From Lachnospiraceae bacterium (GTDB taxonomy: Bacteria > Bacillota > Clostridia > Lachnospirales > Lachnospiraceae), in the NCBI GenBank assembly GCA_017535945.1, contig JAFXTJ010000120.1, positions 1 through 56,711 on the forward strand: DNA of 56,711 nucleotides, given 5' to 3'. The notes under the pieces are model-generated. The model did not search any database. It had not been told where the DNA came from and saw only the letters and a list, made by a program, of their open reading frames with translations. Shown here one piece after another: positions 1 to 10,395 of the stretch (position 1 is its first letter; each line of letters opens with the position of its first letter). The position numbers and the translations under genes are program-made.

Positions 1-1143
1 CACCATGCGGGAATCCCGCTCGATCCCGTCATTGGACATGAAGATGATGTCCCGCATGACCTCCTCGCCGCGCAGTGCGACACGTTCCTCGGGCAGCTCC
101 ATGTATTTGGCGATCGCTTCCGCATAACCCTCGATCTTGCCGCCTCCGCCGACAATGAACACGGCACTCACCGGTTCTCCGCCGTTGAGTCTGCGGATCT
201 CGTCGGAGACCTGCTTCGCCATATCATCCACGGCAGGGGCCGCGACCGCGAGGATCTCCTTGGAGGTCAGGGACTTATCCAGTCCCATGATATCGGTGTA
301 TTTCACGACCTCCTCTTTGCTCGCGCGGACCTTGATATCATCACCGGTGTTGAAATCCACCAGGCAATGTCTCGCGATGACCTCCGTCAGATGGTCTCCG
401 GCGATCGGCAGCATCCCGTAGGCGATGATGGTGCCGTCGTCCGTGATACAGATATCGGAGGTACCGGCGCCCACATCCACCAGCGCCAGATTCAGCATCC
501 GGAACTTCTCCGGGATCGCGATCTCAATCGCCGCGATGGGCTCGAGGGTCAGATTGGCGACCGCAAGTCCCGCGCGCTCACAGGCCTTGTACAGCCCGTC
601 CACGACATCATCCGGCAGGAAGGTCGCGATCAGATCCACGCCGATCCGGCCGGCATCGTGTCCCTCCAGATTGGCGATCTGATACTCGTTTAAGTAATAA
701 TGCATGGTGGAATAGCCCACCAGATAATACTTGAGGAACTCTCCCTCCTGGGCTTTCAGGAATTCCGCATAGGCCTGTTCCACCGCTCCGGATTCCAGAT
801 GATAAACATCCTCGTTGGTCAGCGTATGCCCGTCGGGGAATTCCATCGTGAAATGCGTCTGCACGGTTTTGAGCACGCGTCCGGCGGCAGCGATACACAC
901 ATCGGTCAGCTCGATATTGGTGGCTTCCTCCAGATCGTTCTTCACCGCCTTGATGGTGCCCGCGACTTTGCCGATATCATGGATCTGCCCGTCGAGCATC
1001 GAACGGGTATCGTGCTCGCGCACCCGCTGTGCGATACAGTAAAAGCGTCCCTTGTCCATGTAGCCGACGGTACCCACCACACTGCGGGTGCCGAGATCCA
1101 GGCCAAAGACGATATTCTCACTGTGCTGATCTTTCCGTTCCAC
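1..1143 (-). CDS. FtsA/PilM-like actin-fold ATPase, 3' end outside the window
   Basis: The visible 381 codons encode an actin/Hsp70-fold protein of the FtsA type. The phosphate-1 loop GLDLGTRSV lies near residue 13, the phosphate-2 loop LVDVGAGTSD near residue 200, and the adenosine motif FIVGGGGKIEGY near residue 330. The start is taken as GTG at 1143, which follows GGGGGA by eight bases and gives an N-terminus just ahead of the phosphate-1 loop; no ATG fits. It overlaps the end of coaE by 26 bp, so translation is probably coupled. Clostridia carry long FtsA-like proteins of about 700 residues in this position after polA and coaE, so roughly half is probably missing beyond position 1. A role in division or cell shape is inferred from the fold; it need not be the main FtsA. 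Confidence 0.8.
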   Translation of the reverse strand, partial: MERKDQHSENIVFGLDLGTRSVVGTVGYMDKGRFYCIAQRVREHDTRSMLDGQIHDIGKVAGTIKAVKNDLEEATNIELTDVCIAAAGRVLKTVQTHFTMEFPDGHTLTNEDVYHLESGAVEQAYAEFLKAQEGEFLKYYLVGYSTMHYYLNEYQIANLEGHDAGRIGVDLIATFLPDDVVDGLYKACERAGLAVANLTLEPIAAIEIAIPEKFRMLNLALVDVGAGTSDICITDDGTIIAYGMLPIAGDHLTEVIARHCLVDFNTGDDIKVRASKEEVVKYTDIMGLDKSLTSKEILAVAAPAVDDMAKQVSDEIRRLNGGEPVSAVFIVGGGGKIEGYAEAIAKYMELPEERVALRGEEVMRDIIFMSNDGIERDSRMV

Positions 1144-1747
1144 CGATATGTTCCCCCAGGATCCTGTCTATCTGTTTGCGTGTCTCTATCAGTTCATCGC
1201 TGTTGTCGATCACGACAGCGCAATGTGCGCGGAATTCCGCATCGGATAACTGTCTGGCAAATACATCATCGATACGCTGTTCCGTATAACCGCGGGTTTC
1301 GGCAAGACGCCTCCGCCGGACCTCTTCCCTCGCATAAATATACCACATTTCATCGACAAATGCTTCATAACCTGATTCAATGAGAAGGGCGGCCTCCACG
1401 AAGACAAAGTCATGTGCGGCCGATCTCCGCTCCGCTTCGATCATGTCCCGGATCCTTGCGTTCACCACCGGATGGATGATCGCGTTCACCGCCTGCGTGA
1501 GCGCCGGATCCCCCAGGATCTTCCGCGCCATAAGCGCGTTGTCGATCTCCCCGTCCTCCCCGAGGATCTCTTCTCCCAGCAGTTCCACGACCGGCTCATA
1601 GCAGCAGGCGCCGCGTTTTTTGAGCTTTGCGGCCTCGGGATCCGCGTAAATGACGAGGCAGTCATAATTTGCTTCGATATAGGAGAGGCAGGCGCTCTTG
1701 CCGGCACCGGCTCCCCCGGTCACCCCGATGACGAACGGCCTCTTCAC
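1118..1747 (-). CDS. coaE: Dephospho-CoA kinase
   Basis: This 209-residue cytoplasmic kinase phosphorylates dephospho-CoA with ATP, the last step of coenzyme A synthesis. The P-loop TGGAGAGKS is at residues 9-17, and the family segments GEEILGEDGEIDNALM and IIHPVV follow. Length is normal for CoaE. The reading frame is open further upstream, but GTG at 1747 is chosen because it puts the P-loop at the usual distance from the N-terminus and forms a GTGA overlap with the polA stop codon. Translation is probably coupled to polA upstream and to the FtsA-like gene downstream, which overlaps its 3' end. Confidence 0.93.
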   Translation of the reverse strand: MKRPFVIGVTGGAGAGKSACLSYIEANYDCLVIYADPEAAKLKKRGACCYEPVVELLGEEILGEDGEIDNALMARKILGDPALTQAVNAIIHPVVNARIRDMIEAERRSAAHDFVFVEAALLIESGYEAFVDEMWYIYAREEVRRRRLAETRGYTEQRIDDVFARQLSDAEFRAHCAVVIDNSDELIETRKQIDRILGEHIGGTERSAQ

Positions 1748-4497
1748 TTGGCTTCGTACCAGTCCGTGCCCGTGTGGCAGTCTGCTTCCAGCGGCACGGC
1801 CAGATCCGCCGCGGCACACATCTCCTCCGTGAGGATCCGTACCACGGCATCCTTCTCTTCCTCAGGGGCCTCGATGAGCAGCTCGTCGTGGATCTGCAGG
1901 ATGAGCTGTGCCTTTCTCCCCTCCTCCCGGAGTCTCTTCCATACGCGGATCATCGCGATCTTCATGATATCCGCCGCTGTTCCCTGGATCGGCGCGTTCA
2001 TGGCGACGCGTTCGCCGAAGCCCCGCTGTACGAAATTGCTGCTCTTCAGCTCCGGCACCGGGCGTCTCCTGTGATAGAGCGTCTCCGCGTAACCGCGCTC
2101 CTTTGCGAGCGCTACCTGCCTGTCGAGGAAGGTCTTGATCCCGGGGTAGGTGGCAAAATACTGTTTGATATAAGCCGCCGCCTCCTGCCTGGAAATATCG
2201 ATATTCTGACTCAGACCAAAGGAGCTGATCCCGTAGACGATCCCGAAATTCACCGCCTTGGCATTGCGGCGCATGAGCGGCGTCACTTCCTCCATCGGGA
2301 CACCGAAGACCTTGGATGCCGTGATGGCGTGAATGTCGCTGCCCTGCCGGTAGGCTTCGATGAGCTCCCCGTCACCGCTCATGGCGGCCAGGATCCTGAG
2401 CTCGATCTGGGAATAATCCGCATCCGCGAAGATACAGCCCTTTGCCGGCACAAAGACACGCCGGATGGCCCGCCCCAGTTCCGTCCGCATCGGGATGTTC
2501 TGGAGATTGGGATCCGAGGAACTGATACGTCCCGTTGCCGTCACCGTCTGATGATAAGTCGTATGGATCCGGCCGTCCGCCGCGATATAATCCGCCAGCC
2601 CGTCCGCATAGGTGCTCTTCAGCTTTGTGAGACCGCGGTACTCCAGGATATCCCGTACGATAGGGGCATCCTCCGCGATTTTTTCCAGTACATCCGCCGC
2701 GGTGGAATAACCGGTCTTGGTCTTCTTGCCGCCGGGCAGCCCCATCCGGTCAAACAGGATCTCGCCGAGCTGCCTGGGCGAATTGATATTAAACACCGAT
2801 CCCGCCGCCTCATAGATCGACTGCTCGAGTTCGGCGATCCGTCCGGTCAGCTGTTCCCCGTACGCTTTGAGTTCATCGCGGCGCACACCGATGCCGATCC
2901 GTTCCATGTCATAGAGGATATAGGACAGAGGCATCTCGATCCGTTCAAACAGATCGAGCATCCCGGTCTCCGCCAGCTGTTCTGCGAGGATCGGTGCGGT
3001 GAGCGCGCAGATCCTCGCGCAGTCACCCGCATAGGCCGGAGCCTTGTCGGCGGCATCCGCGAAATCCGCTTTCCCGAAGATCTCCGCCCGGGATGCATGG
3101 ATCTCGCCGAGGAGCGTTCCCGCCAGATCCTCCGGTGTCATTTCATTCACCAGCGGATTCAGCAGATAAGCAGCGATCCTGCAGTCAAAAACCTGCTCAG
3201 CCTTGTTCTCTTCATCATTGAGGATCCGGGCGGGTGTAAAGAAATGATAAGCGTCGCCCGCATCGAACAGGGCGATCCGGACAGCCTGGGAAAGCCGTTC
3301 GAGCGCCCCGCCGAGGTACTCCGCCGTCACCTCCGCTGTCACCGGGACATAGCAGAAGACATGCCCGGCGGCATAGACAGCTGCGCCTGTGAGCTTGCGT
3401 CCGTCGATCCGCACCGCCCCGTTGCTGATAAAGGACAGCTGTCCGTCCGCATCACCGCGGTCCCGGTCCCACAGCAGGCACACACCGGTAAAGCCGGCTG
3501 TGCCGTGTGCAGCCTGCTCAAAAGCCCGATCCGCATCCTTCCTGCCGGCGCAGATCTGGAGCGGCATATCCGGCACTGCCTGTGCCGCCTTTGCCGGCAC
3601 TCCCGCCTCCGCCGTCAGATCAAACCGATTCAGGAGATTTTTGAAGCCGAGACGTTTATAGGTTTCATAGGCTTTTGCCGTGAAATACCCGTTCACGCCG
3701 TTCTCCGGCAGACGGGCCGCATCGAGCGGGAAATCGAAAGGTGCGTCCTGATCGATCGTGGCGAGCCTGCGGCTTAAGTCATAATCCGCCCTGTGGTTCT
3801 CCACGGTCTCGCGCAGCGCCTTTTTCGTGATGGATGCGGCACCGGCAAAGATCGCCTCGCCGGAACCGAACTGCGCCATGAGTTCTTTGGCGGTCTTCTC
3901 CCCCACCTTGGGAAGACCCGGGATGTTGTCGGAAGCATCGCCCATGAGCGCCTTGAGATCGATGAAGCGTTCGCCGCTCACTCCCCACTCGGCCTCGACA
4001 GCAGCCGCATCGTAGCGTGTGACGGTGGTCTGCCCGCGCACGGTCTTGGGCTGTGCGATGATGATCCTGTCCGTTGCGACCTGCAGCAGATCTCTGTCTC
4101 CGGAAACGATCGTGGCATCCCATCCGGCGGCCTGCGCTCGTCTGGCGGCCGTCCCGAGGAGATCGTCCGCCTCCAGTCCGGCCTGTTCCATGCGGTAGAC
4201 CCCCATATCGTCCAGGACCTCTTTGAGGAGCGGGACCTGGCTGCGCAGCTCCTCCGGCATCGGCTTGCGCTTTCCCTTATACTCCGCATACATCTCATGA
4301 CGGAAAGTCGGGGCGTGTACATCAAAAGCGACCGCAAGGGCGGCCGGCTTTTCTTCGTCAATAAAACGTAATAAAATATTCAAAAATCCGTATACAGCAC
4401 CGGTGTGGAGTCCTTCGGCGTTGGTCAGATCGGGTAATCCGTAAAACGCCCGGTTGATGATACTGTGTCCGTCTATGAGCAGCAGTTTGTCTGACAT
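1744..4497 (-). CDS. polA: DNA polymerase I
   Basis: This is a 917-residue family A DNA polymerase used in Okazaki fragment maturation and repair. The 5'-nuclease domain (about 1-295) keeps its acidic residues (LLIDGHS, EADDLLG, SGDRDLLQ, GDASDNIPG). The polymerase domain carries motif A DADYSQIELRI near 692, motif B RRNAKAVNFGIVYG near 741 and motif C QIHDELLIEAP near 866. The central 3'-5' exonuclease domain (about 310-490) has no recognisable DxE or other DEDD acidic motifs, so proofreading is probably absent, as in many Gram-positive Pol I enzymes. It lies 14 bp after the zf-HC2 gene and overlaps coaE by 4 bp. Confidence 0.97.
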   Translation of the reverse strand: MSDKLLLIDGHSIINRAFYGLPDLTNAEGLHTGAVYGFLNILLRFIDEEKPAALAVAFDVHAPTFRHEMYAEYKGKRKPMPEELRSQVPLLKEVLDDMGVYRMEQAGLEADDLLGTAARRAQAAGWDATIVSGDRDLLQVATDRIIIAQPKTVRGQTTVTRYDAAAVEAEWGVSGERFIDLKALMGDASDNIPGLPKVGEKTAKELMAQFGSGEAIFAGAASITKKALRETVENHRADYDLSRRLATIDQDAPFDFPLDAARLPENGVNGYFTAKAYETYKRLGFKNLLNRFDLTAEAGVPAKAAQAVPDMPLQICAGRKDADRAFEQAAHGTAGFTGVCLLWDRDRGDADGQLSFISNGAVRIDGRKLTGAAVYAAGHVFCYVPVTAEVTAEYLGGALERLSQAVRIALFDAGDAYHFFTPARILNDEENKAEQVFDCRIAAYLLNPLVNEMTPEDLAGTLLGEIHASRAEIFGKADFADAADKAPAYAGDCARICALTAPILAEQLAETGMLDLFERIEMPLSYILYDMERIGIGVRRDELKAYGEQLTGRIAELEQSIYEAAGSVFNINSPRQLGEILFDRMGLPGGKKTKTGYSTAADVLEKIAEDAPIVRDILEYRGLTKLKSTYADGLADYIAADGRIHTTYHQTVTATGRISSSDPNLQNIPMRTELGRAIRRVFVPAKGCIFADADYSQIELRILAAMSGDGELIEAYRQGSDIHAITASKVFGVPMEEVTPLMRRNAKAVNFGIVYGISSFGLSQNIDISRQEAAAYIKQYFATYPGIKTFLDRQVALAKERGYAETLYHRRRPVPELKSSNFVQRGFGERVAMNAPIQGTAADIMKIAMIRVWKRLREEGRKAQLILQIHDELLIEAPEEEKDAVVRILTEEMCAAADLAVPLEADCHTGTDWYEAK

Positions 4498-4511
4498 GAT
4501 CTCTCCATCAG

Positions 4512-4850
4512 CTACAACAACACAAACCAGGATATGACGGCAACCGTCAGGATCCCCAGGATGACGGTGCCGACGCCGTAACCGGCGATCCGGTGCAGAC
4601 GCTTGCGGCGCACGAGCCTGGACCGCGCCGTCTTCATGAGTCTGCCGAATTCGTCGCCGAGATTAAAATTCCTGCCGTCCTCCAGCCGCTTTAATCCGAT
4701 CCGGATCAGCAGCCGGATGGTCAGCTCCTCCCTGCAGTCCTTGCAGGAATCGATGTGAACCAGGAATGCGTCCAGTTCGTCGGTATCCAGATCATCGTCG
4801 AAAAAGGACTCGATCTCCCGTTCGATCGTCTTGCAGTCAGGTTTTTCCAT
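4512..4850 (-). CDS. zf-HC2 single-pass membrane protein, anti-sigma-like
   Basis: This small protein of 112 residues has an N-terminal zinc-binding anti-sigma-like motif (H32-x3-C36-x2-C39, HIDSCKDC), an acidic N-terminus, a basic stretch around 75-88 (RSRLVRRKRLHR), and one membrane span at about 90-111. This is the architecture of zf-HC2 anti-sigma factors such as RsiW, with the zinc domain in the cytoplasm. No ECF sigma factor lies beside it. Its start codon is inside the end of the EAL gene (14 bp overlap) and polA follows after 14 bp, so it may instead be a membrane tether or regulator for its neighbours. The anti-sigma role is inferred from the fold only. Confidence 0.75.
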   Translation of the reverse strand: MEKPDCKTIEREIESFFDDDLDTDELDAFLVHIDSCKDCREELTIRLLIRIGLKRLEDGRNFNLGDEFGRLMKTARSRLVRRKRLHRIAGYGVGTVILGILTVAVISWFVLL

Positions 4851-6816
4851 CCCGGATGAGCGCCTCGTACTCCGCGCGTGTGAGGATCACATAATCCGCG
4901 CCGTCACCTTCGTTCAGGAGCGCTTCCGCTTCCTGTCTGTCTGCGGCACGGCGCACGTAATAATCGTTGCCCAGGATATCGGCAGGGGTAAAGGCCCCCT
5001 CTTCAAAGTCGCCGATGAGCAGCACCGTCTCGGTAAAGGGGGTATCATCACGGTCCCTGGAGGTGAATCTGCCGGGAATGGATTCGCCGGCAGTATACTC
5101 CGGGACATCTCCTTCATCAAGGAGCTTTTCGAATTCGGCCTCCGGTACCGGTTTGGAGAAATAATATCCCTGAATGGAATCACAGCCGATGCCGCGCAGG
5201 TAATTGTACTGCTGCTCCGTCTCCACCCCCTCTGCGATGATCGGGATGTAGAGACGGTTGGCCAGACGCACAATGGTGGAGAGCATGGCCTTGCCGCGGT
5301 CACTGCTGTCGACATCCGCCATGAGGCCGCGGTCGATCTTCATGATATCCACCGGCATATCCTTTAATACATTGAGCGAGGAATAGCCGCTGCCGAAATC
5401 ATCCATCAGGATGATGAAGCCCTTCTGCCTGAGCTCATGGATCGTAGCGGCGAGCTGCGTCTGCACCTCCTCGTCGATATAGGCGCTCTCCGTGACCTCG
5501 ATATGCAGATACGTCGGATCGATCCGGTACTCCGTCAGCAGTTCCTGCAGTTCCTCCGCGAGCTTCGGATGGAAGATATCCTGTCTCGACATATTGACGG
5601 AGATCGGGACGATCTTTTTGCCTTCATCCAGTCTGCGCCGCATGAACGACAGCACGGAACGCCAGACGGAGAAATCCAGCTGGGAGATGAACCCGTTGCG
5701 CTCCATGACGGGGATGAAATACCCCGGCGTGAGCAGCCCGCGTTCCGGGTGATCCCAACGGACCAGCGCTTCCGCACTGATGAGCTTTTTGGAATTGGCG
5801 AGATAAACGGGCTGGAAATAGGTGACGAACTCTCCCTTCTTCAGCGCCTTCTCCGCCTGGGAGACGAGCTCCTGCTCCTCCAGCAGGATCCGCCTGAGAT
5901 CATAATCATAAAAGGCGTAACGCTGGCGCATGTTGTGCTTGACCGTCGCACAGGCGAGATAGGCCTGTTCGATGATATCCGAGATCTCCAGGGTATCCTC
6001 CGGCACCTCGCACAGCCCCAGATGCATGAAGATCCGGTAATTGAAATCCAACTGCATGAGAGATTCGTCGGTCCAGTTGATGATCCGCTCCGGATCGACC
6101 ATCTCCGTCGGGAGACAGACCGCGAACCGGTCGGAGCCGATCCGCCCGTAGGAGCCGGGCACGCCGTTCTTGAACAGCGTCGCAAAATGCTCCTTGAGCT
6201 TGCGGCCGATCATGATGAGGATCTGATCCCCCACCTCGTCGCCGAACATGTTGTTGATGGTCTTGAAGCTGTCGATATCGCTGACGACGACCGTGAAACG
6301 CCGTTCGGGATAAGTGGCGAGAAGCTCGGCCGTCTGCTGGCAGAAGCCCTTCATGTTGAAGATATTGGTCAGGGCATCATGTTCGACATAATGCTTCTTG
6401 ATGATCGTCTCGGGATCCTTGTCATCATAGCGGTGGAAGGTGACCACAAAGAACACGGCATCGCCGATCTTCTCAAGCGGTCTCGCGTGAATGCGGCAGC
6501 GCATATAGGTGCCGTCGATCCGTTTCACGGAAGCATCCATGGCCACCGTGCACATCTGCTCCACGGCGGTACCGAATTCCGTCAGAACGCGGATCTTATC
6601 CTCGGTGGCGATGTCCGCAAGGTTCGGGATATCATGGTCGCCGAATTCGATCGCGTCCTGCGCGATCCCGGTGAGCGTATAATACTCCGTATTCGCGCAC
6701 AGGACACTGATCTGTCCCTCCATGCGGTTATCCATCGACACAAAGGCCGCGCAGGGGAAATTCCTGACCATTTCTTTGTAGTACAGGAGCTTCTCCCGAC
6801 TGATCTTCACACCCAT
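4837..6816 (-). CDS. PAS-like/GGDEF(degenerate)/EAL c-di-GMP phosphodiesterase
   Basis: This is a 659-residue cytoplasmic signalling protein. A PAS-like region (about 10-125) is followed by a GGDEF domain whose signature is degraded to GSDRF (near 223), so cyclase activity is unlikely. The EAL domain is intact: EALVRW near 348, SVNMSRQD, EVTESAY, DDFGSGYSSL, MKIDRGL, AEGVET and QGYYFSKP all keep catalytic or metal-binding positions, so c-di-GMP hydrolysis is expected. The last 85 residues look like a receiver-fold tail without a clear phosphorylation site. ATG at 6816 is chosen over the upstream ATG because an AGAGAGGAG ribosome site precedes it. It is the first gene of the polA operon, with a sigma-A-type promoter at 6889-6917. 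Confidence 0.9.
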   Translation of the reverse strand: MGVKISREKLLYYKEMVRNFPCAAFVSMDNRMEGQISVLCANTEYYTLTGIAQDAIEFGDHDIPNLADIATEDKIRVLTEFGTAVEQMCTVAMDASVKRIDGTYMRCRIHARPLEKIGDAVFFVVTFHRYDDKDPETIIKKHYVEHDALTNIFNMKGFCQQTAELLATYPERRFTVVVSDIDSFKTINNMFGDEVGDQILIMIGRKLKEHFATLFKNGVPGSYGRIGSDRFAVCLPTEMVDPERIINWTDESLMQLDFNYRIFMHLGLCEVPEDTLEISDIIEQAYLACATVKHNMRQRYAFYDYDLRRILLEEQELVSQAEKALKKGEFVTYFQPVYLANSKKLISAEALVRWDHPERGLLTPGYFIPVMERNGFISQLDFSVWRSVLSFMRRRLDEGKKIVPISVNMSRQDIFHPKLAEELQELLTEYRIDPTYLHIEVTESAYIDEEVQTQLAATIHELRQKGFIILMDDFGSGYSSLNVLKDMPVDIMKIDRGLMADVDSSDRGKAMLSTIVRLANRLYIPIIAEGVETEQQYNYLRGIGCDSIQGYYFSKPVPEAEFEKLLDEGDVPEYTAGESIPGRFTSRDRDDTPFTETVLLIGDFEEGAFTPADILGNDYYVRRAADRQEAEALLNEGDGADYVILTRAEYEALIRDGKT

Positions 6817-6888
6817 TTCTCTCCTCTCTCCGGCGCCGTCGGAATGCGGTCCGCCGGGTGCCCGCGGCAGATACCCGCAAGCCATAAT

Positions 6889-6917
6889 ATTATAGCAAAT
6901 CGCGGCGCGGGAAACAA
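6889..6917 (-). promoter_or_regulatory. Sigma-A-type promoter of the EAL-polA operon
   Basis: On the minus strand TTGTTT (6917-6912) and a perfect TATAAT (6894-6889) are separated by 17 bases, about 70 bases upstream of the EAL gene start. The nearly consensus layout supports it as the main promoter of the five-gene operon. Confidence 0.7.
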
Positions 6918-6963
6918 CCGGAAATAGACACCGGATCGCATCTTATCCTGTCATAATATGCCC

Positions 6964-6992
6964 TTGCATTTTTTGCATGCCTGTGATAATAT
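6964..6992 (+). promoter_or_regulatory. Promoter of tRNA-Val
   Basis: TTGCAT (6964-6969) and TAATAT (6987-6992) are separated by 17 bases and end 17 bases before the mature tRNA start at 7010. It is divergent to the EAL-polA promoter. Confidence 0.7.
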
Positions 6993-7009
6993 TGTCTGCG
7001 TTGATGTTC

Positions 7010-7082
7010 GGGAGCATAGCTCAGCTGGGAGAGCGTCCGCCTCACACGCGGGAGGTCACGGGTTCGAGCCCCGTTGCGCCCA
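7010..7082 (+). tRNA. tRNA-Val (anticodon CAC)
   Basis: A 73-nt cloverleaf is readable: acceptor GGGAGCA/TGCGCCC, D-arm GCTC/GAGC, anticodon stem TCCGC/GCGGG with loop CTCACAC (anticodon CAC, reads GUG), variable loop AGGTC, T-arm ACGGG-TTCGAGC-CCCGT and discriminator A. The acceptor stem has one A-G mismatch at pair 4-69. The 3' CCA is not encoded. It has its own promoter and terminator. Confidence 0.93.
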
Positions 7083-7090
7083 TGAAATAA

Positions 7091-7127
7091 GCCCCGGATG
7101 ACGCTGCAGGTGTCATCCGGGGCTTTT
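7091..7127 (+). terminator. Terminator after tRNA-Val
   Basis: A 12-bp perfect stem (GCCCCGGATGAC at 7091-7102 with GTCATCCGGGGC at 7112-7123) and a 9-nt loop are followed by TTTT. On the opposite strand it could also stop transcripts from the ATP synthase operon, whose last gene ends at 7145. Confidence 0.85.
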
Positions 7128-7144
7128 GTTCTGCCTGCGTACCC

Positions 7145-7630
7145 CTATTCCGCCCCTTCCTCCGAGATCATATCGGCATCGTCGTGCAGGATCGCGAGCA
7201 TATAACGGATGCGGATATTGGCACGATCATAATACTGTCGCGCCAGCGATTCGGCATTTTCATCAAAGTCCCCGTCGTAGGCGTCATGAAACGCGGCCAC
7301 CGCCTTGGTCATGTAATCTGCCGCCTCCGCGGGCAGATCCTCCATGGTCTCGAATTCCTCCGGGATCTCCACGCCCGACATCTCCGTAAAGAGCGCATCG
7401 AGACGGTCCATCTGTGTCAGAAATTCCTCCGTCGCATCGGGACTGTCCGGATCGATGCCGTTGATGAGCCCGTCGATCTCGCCCACCTCGGTGTAGAAAG
7501 CATCCATCTCCTCGCAGTACACATCCAGCGGATCCGGAGTCTGATCCCCGCAGCCGGCCGTGAACATCAGCATCAGAGATACGGCGGCGAGAACCGCGAT
7601 CTGTTTTTTCTTCCCCTGTTTCATGATCAT
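7145..7630 (-). CDS. Small lipoprotein at the end of the atp operon
   Basis: This predicted lipoprotein has 161 residues. The basic N-terminus and a hydrophobic stretch end in the lipobox FTAGC with C27 as the lipidated cysteine. The mature part is acidic and alpha-helical, with many Asp/Glu and Tyr, and matches no family I know. A second ATG at 7624 would remove two residues and is equally possible; neither has a strong ribosome site. It starts 11 bp after atpC, so it is probably transcribed with the ATP synthase genes, but nothing in the sequence ties it to the enzyme. Confidence 0.8.
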   Translation of the reverse strand: MIMKQGKKKQIAVLAAVSLMLMFTAGCGDQTPDPLDVYCEEMDAFYTEVGEIDGLINGIDPDSPDATEEFLTQMDRLDALFTEMSGVEIPEEFETMEDLPAEAADYMTKAVAAFHDAYDGDFDENAESLARQYYDRANIRIRYMLAILHDDADMISEEGAE

Positions 7631-7641
7631 ATCGTGACCGG

Positions 7642-8106
7642 TTATCCCAGTTCCTTCTTGTGATCCACTGCCCGGATCCTGGCCATGGCACGTGCCATCG
7701 CCATCTGGGAGACCCGGTATTCGCGCATGGACAGCTGCTTCTGCATTCTCTCCTGCGCACGCTCCAGCGCACGTCTGGCGCGGTTCTCATCGATCTCATC
7801 GGGACGTTCGCAGGTCTCGGCGAGCACCGTACAGGTATTGTCGCTGAAATACACGACACCGGAACCGATGACGGCTTCCTGCCACTCGTCCGTCACCTTG
7901 TCCTCATCACCTGTCTGTCCCTCTTTGAGAACGGGCACGCGGAAACGCATCTCCCCGTTGGAGACGGAATAGACCGAGGTCTCATGATGCGCGAGAAACG
8001 CCTTTTCCCCGTCCGCGCAGGGAAGGATCAGTTCGATCGCGTCGCCCCTGTAGAAGACGCCTTCCTCCGCGTAGATCTTCAGTTGAAAGATGTGTTCGCC
8101 CTGCAT
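7642..8106 (-). CDS. atpC: F1 ATP synthase epsilon subunit
   Basis: The product has 154 residues. It has the beta-sandwich N-terminal domain (about 1-90) that binds gamma and the c-ring, with the conserved FLAHHETSVYSV segment, followed by a helical hairpin rich in Arg/Glu/Ala (about 108-150), the usual inhibitory C-terminal domain. It is slightly longer than the typical 130-140 residues. It starts five bases after the atpD stop, the normal last place of an F1 gene cluster. Confidence 0.93.
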   Translation of the reverse strand: MQGEHIFQLKIYAEEGVFYRGDAIELILPCADGEKAFLAHHETSVYSVSNGEMRFRVPVLKEGQTGDEDKVTDEWQEAVIGSGVVYFSDNTCTVLAETCERPDEIDENRARRALERAQERMQKQLSMREYRVSQMAMARAMARIRAVDHKKELG

Positions 8107-8111
8107 GCCGG

Positions 8112-10381
<2,270 letters not shown>

Positions 10382-10395
<14 letters not shown>

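Noticed and set aside
1774-3777. Long plus-strand open frame of 667 codons opposite polA
   Set aside because: It mirrors the codon structure of polA in GC-rich DNA, has no ribosome site, and its product has no sensible hydrophobic or motif pattern. polA on the other strand is fully conserved.
5437-6927. Plus-strand open frame of 496 codons opposite the EAL gene
   Set aside because: The minus-strand frame has full GGDEF/EAL domains; the plus-strand product is only its antisense image.
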